DNA of 18,519 nt from NCBI GenBank assembly GCA_017479315.1, contig JAFVCI010000036.1, positions 1-18,519 of the forward strand. Reading direction: 5' to 3'. Below the pieces are notes generated by a model that was not told the origin of the DNA, searched no databases, and saw only the letters and a program-made list of their open reading frames with translations. Both the position numbers and the translations under genes were made by a program. Below are positions 13,986-18,519 of this stretch, one piece after another (the first letter of the stretch is position 1; each line of letters begins with the position of its first letter). The stretch is from Opitutales bacterium. GTDB lineage: Bacteria; Verrucomicrobiota; Verrucomicrobiia; Opitutales; UBA9783.

Positions 13986-14125
13986 TGACATTTTGCGTAG
14001 AAGAACTCCACGTGGGAATTTTCTTTCGAGAATACGGGAACGTGAAAACAGCAGGCGGTTCACATCCCGAGCGTTAAAGTCTCACAGGCGGCAAAAATAC
14101 GAAGAGTATTGAATAGGGAACAATC

Positions 14126-14158
14126 AAAAACCGAAGTACCTCTTCTCTACAACTTCGA
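14126..14158 (-). terminator. Rho-independent terminator of tRNA-Ser
   Basis: On the minus strand CGAAGT (14157-14152) and ACTTCG (14137-14132) form a 6-bp stem, plus a flanking wobble pair, around a 14-nt loop, followed by TTTTT (14130-14126). It lies about 10 bp after the tRNA 3' end. Confidence 0.55.
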
Positions 14159-14166
14159 CGCTTCCC

Positions 14167-14259
14167 TGGCGGAGAGAGAGGGATTTGAACCCTCGAAGCC
14201 CCTTTTGAGGACTTACCTTCTTAGCAGGAAGGCGCTTTAGACCACTCAGCCATCTCTCC
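14167..14259 (-). tRNA. tRNA-Ser, anticodon GCT
   Basis: The minus strand gives acceptor GGAGAGA paired with TCTCTCC, discriminator G and an encoded CCA (14167-14169). The D arm contains GAGTGGTCTAAAGCG. The anticodon stem CCTTC/GAAGG encloses loop CTGCTAA, with anticodon GCT (complement of 14223-14225) reading AGC/AGU serine codons. A long variable arm, as expected for tRNA-Ser, precedes the T arm GAGGG-TTCAAAT-CCCTC. All stems pair. It lies 45 bp downstream of the acetyltransferase on the same strand. Confidence 0.96.
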
Positions 14260-14304
14260 CGATGATTTTATTCGAAAAAATTCCGCCGAAAACGTCAATT
14301 TAAA

Positions 14305-14979
14305 TTAAATCCCGGCAACGGTCGCAAGACCTTTAACATCGTTTGAAACCAGCAAATGAATGTGTTTTGTAATTTTTTCAATCGACCAATCCCACCATTT
14401 GATTTTCAACAAGAGCTCAATGTCTTGGTCAGAAAAACGTTTGCGGATCGTTTTTGCGGGACTGCCGGCAACAATTGTATAGGGTTCGACATCTTTGGTC
14501 ACCGTACTGTTGGTTCCGATAACGGCACCGTCGCCGATATGTATGCCCGGCATGACGGTTGCGTGATAACCAAGCCAAACGTCATTGCCGATAACGGTAT
14601 CGCCTTTGAAGGAATAATCTGGCTTTTCGGGATATTGCTCGGCACAGGTTTTTGAGAACAAAGCGAACGGATACGTTGAGATTGCACGCTTGATGTGCCA
14701 CATGCCGTTCATGAGAAAGGTCGCACCGCCGGCGATTTGGCAAAACTTCCCGATGATCAGCTTGTCGCCCAAAAAGTCGAAGTGATACAGGACGTTCTTT
14801 TCGAAATTCCGTACGTCGGTTTCATCATCGTAATAGGTATAATCACCGACGAGGATATTGGGGTGCGTAATGAAATTTTTCAAGAAGCAGGTTCTTCTCA
14901 TCCCGCCGAGCAACGGATACGGGCAATCAGGAGAAGGGAATTCGCTTCTCATGTCTTTATTTTTGAAAAATTCTTTCAT
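14305..14979 (-). CDS. Vat/CatB-like left-handed beta-helix O-acetyltransferase
   Basis: This is a hexapeptide-repeat acetyl-CoA transferase of the xenobiotic acetyltransferase family, which includes streptogramin A (Vat) and type B chloramphenicol (CatB) acetyltransferases; such proteins act as trimers in the cytosol. The 224 residues follow the family closely: NILVGDYTYYDD, VLYHFDFLGDKLIIGKFCQIA, FLMNGMWH with the catalytic His95, ISTYPF, GDTVIGNDVWLGYHATVMPG, IGDGAVIGTNSTVTKDV, IVAGSPAKTIRKRF and the C-terminal WWDWSIEKI. Many chromosomal members have no proven drug substrate, so resistance is only a possibility; modification of a cell-surface sugar is another, given ugd nearby. The start at ATG 14979 has no good RBS, and ATG at codon 10 is an alternative. 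A TATACT lies about 12 bp upstream. Confidence 0.85.
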   Translation of the reverse strand: MKEFFKNKDMRSEFPSPDCPYPLLGGMRRTCFLKNFITHPNILVGDYTYYDDETDVRNFEKNVLYHFDFLGDKLIIGKFCQIAGGATFLMNGMWHIKRAISTYPFALFSKTCAEQYPEKPDYSFKGDTVIGNDVWLGYHATVMPGIHIGDGAVIGTNSTVTKDVEPYTIVAGSPAKTIRKRFSDQDIELLLKIKWWDWSIEKITKHIHLLVSNDVKGLATVAGI

Positions 14980-15052
14980 GGGCGGAAGTATATTTTATTG
15001 AAACGGAAACAAAAACATTCAAGGATAAGACAAAGCTTGAAGTTATTTAAGA

Positions 15053-16414
15053 ATGAAAATCTGCAGTATCGGAGCGGGGTATGTCGGCGGACCGACGATG
15101 GTCGTCATTGCGGAACAATGTCCCGAAATCGAAGTCGAAGTTACGGATGTCAATGAAGAACGCATTGCGGCGTGGAATTCGGAGAAACTGCCGGTGTTTG
15201 AGCCCGGGTTGGACGAAATTGTCCAAAAGGTGCGCGGCAAAAATTTAACCTTCTCAACGGACATCGATGATGCCATCCGTACGTCGGATATTATTTTTCT
15301 CGCCGTCAATACGCCGACAAAAACTTACGGCGACGGTGCCGGAAAGGCGTCGGACTTGACCTACATCGAAAGCGCGGTGCGTCGGATTGCGGAGGTTGCG
15401 ACGGGCGATAAAATTATTGTCGAGAAATCTACCCTCCCGGTGCGTACGGCGGAGAAAATTCGCCGTATTCTGGCAACCAATCGACACGGTTGTAATTTCG
15501 AAATTCTTTCCAATCCCGAGTTTATGGCGGAAGGAACGGCGGTGGAAGATTTGCGACATCCCGATCGCATTCTTATCGGTGGTGACGAAACCGAAAGCGG
15601 ACAAAAAGCGGTGCAAACGCTGGTTGACGTGTATGCGCATTGGGTGCCTCGGGAGAAAATTCTGACGCAGAACGTGTGGTCGAGTGAGCTTTCGAAGTTG
15701 GCGTCCAACGCGTTTTTGGCGCAAAAAATTTCCTCCATCAATGCCCTTTCGGTATTGTGCGAGCATTCGGGAGCGGATGTGGATGAAATCGCGCGTTCGG
15801 TGGGAGCCGATTCGCGTATCGGACCGAAATTTTTGAAAAGTTCCGTTGGTTTCGGCGGCTCTTGCTTTAAAAAGGATGTGTTGAATTTAATTTACCTTTG
15901 TGAATATGCGGGATTGACGGAGGTCGCACGTTACTGGCAACAGGTCATCGATATGAACGAGTACCAAAAGCACCGTTTCACGCGCCTCATTCGGGAGAAG
16001 CTGTTCGGTTCTTTGAGAAATAAGAAGATTGCGATTTTCGGGTTCGCGTTTAAAAAGGATACCAACGATACGCGCGAAACGCCGGCGATTACCGTTTGCC
16101 AAGATTTGTTGGAAGAACAGGCAAAACTGGCGATTTACGATCCGAAGGTTTCCGAGGAAACCGTGCGTCGCGATTTACGTCCGTATCCTTACGATTTGAT
16201 AACAATCTCGCAGACGCCGTACGAAGCGGTTCAAAACGCGCATACGATTGTGATTTTAACCGAATGGGACGAATTTATCGCGTTGGATTACGAGCGAATT
16301 TTTAAAGAAATGCAACAACCGGCATTTGTGTTCGACGGTCGAAATCTGTTGGATTTAAATCGCCTGCGTACGATCGGCTTCGAGGCGTACGGCATCGGGA
16401 AACCGCGGGCATGA
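15053..16414 (+). CDS. ugd: UDP-glucose 6-dehydrogenase, eukaryote-type
   Basis: Ugd oxidises UDP-glucose twice with NAD to UDP-glucuronate, a precursor for surface polysaccharides. The 453 residues begin with the Rossmann motif GAGYVGGPT (8-16), and NTPTKTYGDGAG follows. NPEFMAEGTAVEDL carries the catalytic Glu; ELSKLASNAFLAQKISSINA carries the conserved Lys and Asn; the nucleophile is Cys271 in GFGGSCFKKD. FKKDTNDTRETPAI and the C-terminal VFDGRNLLD are intact. The length, YGDGAGKASDLTYIE and VIAEQCPEIEV resemble animal UGDH (about 494 aa, Cys276) more than the short bacterial Ugd; such forms are also known in bacteria. The start is ATG 15053 with a poor Shine-Dalgarno. It is divergent from the acetyltransferase (73 bp apart) and ends before a strong terminator. 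Confidence 0.93.
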   Translation: MKICSIGAGYVGGPTMVVIAEQCPEIEVEVTDVNEERIAAWNSEKLPVFEPGLDEIVQKVRGKNLTFSTDIDDAIRTSDIIFLAVNTPTKTYGDGAGKASDLTYIESAVRRIAEVATGDKIIVEKSTLPVRTAEKIRRILATNRHGCNFEILSNPEFMAEGTAVEDLRHPDRILIGGDETESGQKAVQTLVDVYAHWVPREKILTQNVWSSELSKLASNAFLAQKISSINALSVLCEHSGADVDEIARSVGADSRIGPKFLKSSVGFGGSCFKKDVLNLIYLCEYAGLTEVARYWQQVIDMNEYQKHRFTRLIREKLFGSLRNKKIAIFGFAFKKDTNDTRETPAITVCQDLLEEQAKLAIYDPKVSEETVRRDLRPYPYDLITISQTPYEAVQNAHTIVILTEWDEFIALDYERIFKEMQQPAFVFDGRNLLDLNRLRTIGFEAYGIGKPRA

Positions 16415-16477
16415 GTGATACGGTGCGGGTAAGTAAAAGTTTTTTCGGGTAAAAATTCGAATAAAAGAAGGAACATG

Positions 16478-16501
16478 TGCTCTGTTTTCAGAGCATTTTT
16501 T
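16478..16501 (+). terminator. Rho-independent terminator of ugd
   Basis: TGCTCTG (16478-16484), loop TTTT and CAGAGCA (16489-16495) form a perfect 7-bp stem followed by six T residues (16496-16501), 64 bp after the ugd stop. Confidence 0.88.
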
Positions 16502-16543
16502 AAAAAAGGAGGCAGGGTTTCAAGGTTTTCGGCGGATGCGTTC

Positions 16544-16608
16544 ATGCCTGTTTATTGTCGTTTTACAGCCGCGAGTACCTTTGTAACAACAGGCATCTAA
16601 GCTCGCGG
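16544..16608. other. Two interlocked inverted repeats (possible pseudoknot) in the ugd/oxidoreductase spacer
   Basis: ATGCCTGTT (16544-16552) pairs perfectly with AACAGGCAT (16588-16596), and CCGCGAG (16569-16575) with CTCGCGG (16602-16608), in the order A-B-A'-B'. As RNA this is an H-type pseudoknot with 9- and 7-bp stems and linkers of 16, 12 and 5 nt. The arrangement is the same on both strands. It matches no RNA family that I recognise. Confidence 0.3.
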
Positions 16609-16669
16609 TACATCGGACGGTTATAGGGCAATTGGTTTTGGAAAATCCGCTTTTGTCGTTATTCCGTTT

Positions 16670-16696
16670 AAAAAGAGCAATTTTTCACGAAAATTG
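16670..16696 (-). terminator. Possible terminator of the FAD oxidoreductase operon
   Basis: On the minus strand CAATTTT and AAAATTG form a perfect 7-bp stem with a 5-nt loop (16696-16678), followed by CTCTTTTT. The stem is AT-rich, so it is weak. A second hairpin, AAAGCA-CGA-TGCTTT (16752-16738), sits 10 bp after the stop codon without a T-run. Confidence 0.4.
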
Positions 16697-16761
16697 AAAA
16701 CAGACGGAGTATATCGTGCTTGGTCTGTGTTTATTATAAAGCATCGTGCTTTCGGTGATAT

Positions 16762-18243
16762 TCATCCCTTCAGACAGTGGTAATTTGCCATGGAAATACC
16801 GCTTAACAGCGCGCCGACGATCCCCAAGAAGCCCTGATCGGTGCCGCACAGAAATAAATTCTCATACCCGATGCGACCGTCGCGAAACTTCTTTGTTGAA
16901 CCGTAAATCGCACCGTTGATATGTCCCGTGAAGCGTTCGACGGTCAAGGGCGTGAACATGTCTTCGGCGAGAACGGTTTGCGGTGATTGCCCGCGAAGAA
17001 TGTTAAAAGCGCATGCGCGCGAAGCATTCAGGCAGGCTTTTTTTTGTTCGCGATACGCTTCGGGCGAAAGTTGTTTCCAGGTGTTGTATCCCGCCAGGTG
17101 CGTGGTACGGAGCGTCAGACGTTGCGTTGTGCTTTGGGACGGTACGGCGAAAGGATGAACGGTCGGATTTTGTTGAAGTTTATCCAAAACCGTCGGCTCG
17201 GAAACGGATGCCGAAGACGAACCATCGAAAGCACGATCGCCATAATTTTCGGGAATGCAAATAACACCGCTGCGCAAATCAATCAACTTTCCCGTCGGTT
17301 CATAGGCAACGCGCTCGGAGGTATTGAAGAAGGTAATGGTATCGCTCCACCCGCAGGCTTCGGGCGTTGCTTCGTATGTGGTGATGGTTTCGGCGAAACT
17401 CAACCGCGACGGTTCGCCTTCGACGGTCTTACCGCAAAGGGCTTGTGTTTCGCGGTAACCGACCGAGGATAAAAGTTGCGTTGCGTACAGAGTTTTTCCC
17501 GAAGCCAATTCAACACCGACGGCGCGTGAACCGTTCAGAAGAATCGAACGAACGGCAGTTTTTAATTTTAAAACCCCGCCGCAGGCGCGGTAACGGTCGA
17601 CCAAAAGCCGACAAATCGTTCGAACGCCGAATTTCGGGCGCGCAAAACCTTCTCTGTAAATTGCTTTATATAAAATCGCGAACTGCCGCCAATCGAGATC
17701 GTTCGCATGTGCGCTTCCGTAGTAAAACAGCGGCAACAATAGCATTTCCGTCAACAGCTGGTCGTTGATGAAGGTTCTCATCTGGTTTCTGGCGGAGATA
17801 AAATCCGAACCGTCCAGCGCCGTGTCGGGAGTGCTTTCGACGGCGGCATCGAGTTTGAGAAAACCGTCGATCTGCTTCGGAAAGTGTTGCCGAATGTTTT
17901 CGACTAAGAAGGGAAAGTGATTATTAAAGGTCAGCGCGATATTGGGGAATTGAATGCGCGATTGTCGCTGTTGTTCCAATTTGAAAGCTTCGTACGGGAT
18001 GCGCAGCTGACGGCAGAGTTTGGTGAGCGGATGCCCGCGACTTCCCGCCGGAACGAAGTTGGTCATTGCGTGCAGACCGACGTCGTATAAAATTTTGTCT
18101 TTGACATAAAAGCCGTTCAGCCCGCCGACAGAGTAATGTTTTTCCAACAAAAGTACTTTTTTGCCCGCCATCGCCAAACGAATGCCGGCACCGAGCCCCG
18201 ACATGCCGGCACCGATGACAATCACATCCCAATGCGTGTTCAT
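16762..18243 (-). CDS. FAD/NAD(P)-dependent oxidoreductase, phytoene desaturase / retinol saturase-like
   Basis: This flavoprotein of the amine oxidase/CrtI-like superfamily is 493 residues from ATG 18243. The N-terminus DVIVIGAGMSGLGAGIRLA (GxGxxG at 11-16) and LLLEKH with Glu34 bind FAD; GGLNGFYVKDKILYDVGLH follows as in carotenoid desaturases and retinol saturases. The C-terminus NLFLCGTDQGFLGIVGALLSGISMAN is the second FAD-contacting element. The substrate, carotenoid-like or other isoprenoid, cannot be told. The frame stays open upstream to 18438, but the added 65 residues overlap another gene and are low-complexity; ATG 18243 directly precedes the FAD motif and overlaps the upstream stop by 4 nt (ATGA), so it is the start chosen. 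No carotenoid synthesis genes are visible nearby. Confidence 0.88.
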   Translation of the reverse strand: MNTHWDVIVIGAGMSGLGAGIRLAMAGKKVLLLEKHYSVGGLNGFYVKDKILYDVGLHAMTNFVPAGSRGHPLTKLCRQLRIPYEAFKLEQQRQSRIQFPNIALTFNNHFPFLVENIRQHFPKQIDGFLKLDAAVESTPDTALDGSDFISARNQMRTFINDQLLTEMLLLPLFYYGSAHANDLDWRQFAILYKAIYREGFARPKFGVRTICRLLVDRYRACGGVLKLKTAVRSILLNGSRAVGVELASGKTLYATQLLSSVGYRETQALCGKTVEGEPSRLSFAETITTYEATPEACGWSDTITFFNTSERVAYEPTGKLIDLRSGVICIPENYGDRAFDGSSSASVSEPTVLDKLQQNPTVHPFAVPSQSTTQRLTLRTTHLAGYNTWKQLSPEAYREQKKACLNASRACAFNILRGQSPQTVLAEDMFTPLTVERFTGHINGAIYGSTKKFRDGRIGYENLFLCGTDQGFLGIVGALLSGISMANYHCLKG

Positions 18244-18518
18244 TCGTCGTCCAGGTAAGCTTTTATCAACTGGGCGCACGGCAAATGCGCTTCCTCCGTC
18301 AGTTCGTACAGCCGTCGGAGCGTGACTTCGTCGTGCGTGTGTTGTGCCAGCATCAAAAGACAGCGATTGAACCAATGAATGTCGTTCACGGAAAACGTTT
18401 GCGGTTCTTCCGAGAACAACGGGTAACATTCCGACCACAACCGCGTTTGCAGTTCGGTAATTTTTCCCTGCTCTTTATAAAGAATTGCCAGTTGTAAAGC
18501 GATCTCCAGCCGCAACGC
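18240..18518 (-). CDS. Unknown helical protein, 3' part (truncated by window edge)
   Basis: The frame is open to the window edge with no convincing start (the first candidate is TTG 18515, in mid-frame), so this is the C-terminal 92 or so residues of a longer gene. The visible part is helical, with repeated aromatic/leucine-rich pairs (LQLAILYKEQGK, WFNRCLLMLAQHTHDE, LRRLYELTEEAHLP), which resembles TPR-like repeats but is too short to assign. It is joined to the FAD oxidoreductase by an ATGA overlap, so the two proteins are probably made together. Confidence 0.65.
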   Translation of the reverse strand, partial: ALRLEIALQLAILYKEQGKITELQTRLWSECYPLFSEEPQTFSVNDIHWFNRCLLMLAQHTHDEVTLRRLYELTEEAHLPCAQLIKAYLDDE

Positions 18519-18519
18519 C

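Larger units (their letters stand above)
16415..16761. other. Intergenic region between convergent ugd and the FAD oxidoreductase
   Basis: This 347-bp spacer holds the ugd terminator, an AGGAGG (16508-16513) with no gene following at normal spacing, the interlocked repeats at 16544-16608, a hairpin at 16678-16696 and a hairpin at 16738-16752. Only very short ORFs (16-18 codons) occur, and none looks convincing. Confidence 0.6.

Noticed and set aside
14008..14015. CCACGTGG palindrome after bioB as a terminator
   Set aside because: It has no loop and only a broken T-rich tail; an 8-bp palindrome is expected by chance.
14167..14259. tRNA-Ser as an integration site for a mobile element
   Set aside because: There is no integrase next to it and no repeated tRNA 3' end was seen; the Xer gene 3.4 kb away is housekeeping-like.
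16544..16600. 18-codon ORF starting at ATG 16544 downstream of AGGAGG
   Set aside because: The AGGAGG is about 30 nt away, the ORF is very short and its bases are explained by the inverted repeats.
18244..18438. 65-residue N-terminal extension of the FAD oxidoreductase
   Set aside because: It overlaps a better upstream frame, has no family likeness, and ATG 18243 fits the FAD motif and the ATGA overlap.
1..18519. CRISPR array, insertion sequence or defence island
   Set aside because: No regular spaced repeats, transposase or defence-family domains were found on either strand.

Overview
The window reads as a dense bacterial chromosome segment, probably from a Gram-negative bacterium outside the Proteobacteria. 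My best guess is Verrucomicrobiota, possibly Opitutae-like. This rests on the overall look of GatB, Der, BioA and the eukaryote-type UDP-glucose dehydrogenase, and I hold it with low confidence. Genes sit on both strands with short gaps. The standard code is used: TAG ends rfbC, der and bioA at family-typical C-termini. Base composition is uneven. Housekeeping genes are GC-rich in places (one gatA line, 3241-3300, is 44/60 G+C), while the glycosyltransferase and the orphan gene are AT-rich (15/60 at 4921-4980; 21/60 at 1441-1500).

Layout. (1) 3-1100: C-terminal part of pheT. (2) 1133-2233, minus: an orphan helical protein. (3) 2414-8223, plus: gatC, gatA and gatB of the tRNA-dependent amidotransferase. 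Three surface-sugar genes (family 2 glycosyltransferase, rfbC-type epimerase, extended SDR) lie between gatA and gatB, and gatA carries an in-frame amber codon at codon 64. (4) 8423-10827, plus: der (EngA) followed closely by a Xer-type tyrosine recombinase. (5) 10876-13985: a divergent biotin locus, bioD-bioA on minus and bioB on plus. It has a 330-bp control region with a near-perfect sigma70 promoter, an overlapping dyad and a duplicated block at the bioB start. (6) 14167-14259, minus: tRNA-Ser(GCT). (7) 14305-14979, minus: a Vat/CatB-like hexapeptide acetyltransferase. (8) 15053-16414, plus: ugd, followed by a strong terminator. (9) 16762-18518, minus: a phytoene-desaturase-like FAD oxidoreductase translationally coupled to an unknown, truncated upstream gene.

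How the genes fit together. GatCAB converts mischarged Glu-tRNA(Gln) and/or Asp-tRNA(Asn), PheRS and tRNA-Ser also serve translation, and Der matures the 50S subunit. BioA, BioD and BioB catalyse three of the last four steps of biotin synthesis; bioF is not here. The glycosyltransferase, RfbC, SDR and Ugd point to surface polysaccharide assembly.

I found no phage-defence system, CRISPR array or insertion sequence. The best leads are the amber codon in gatA, non-canonical residues in Der (G3 Asp to Tyr) and BioB (cluster-ligand Arg to Lys), the sugar cassette inside the gat locus, and the structured biotin control region.
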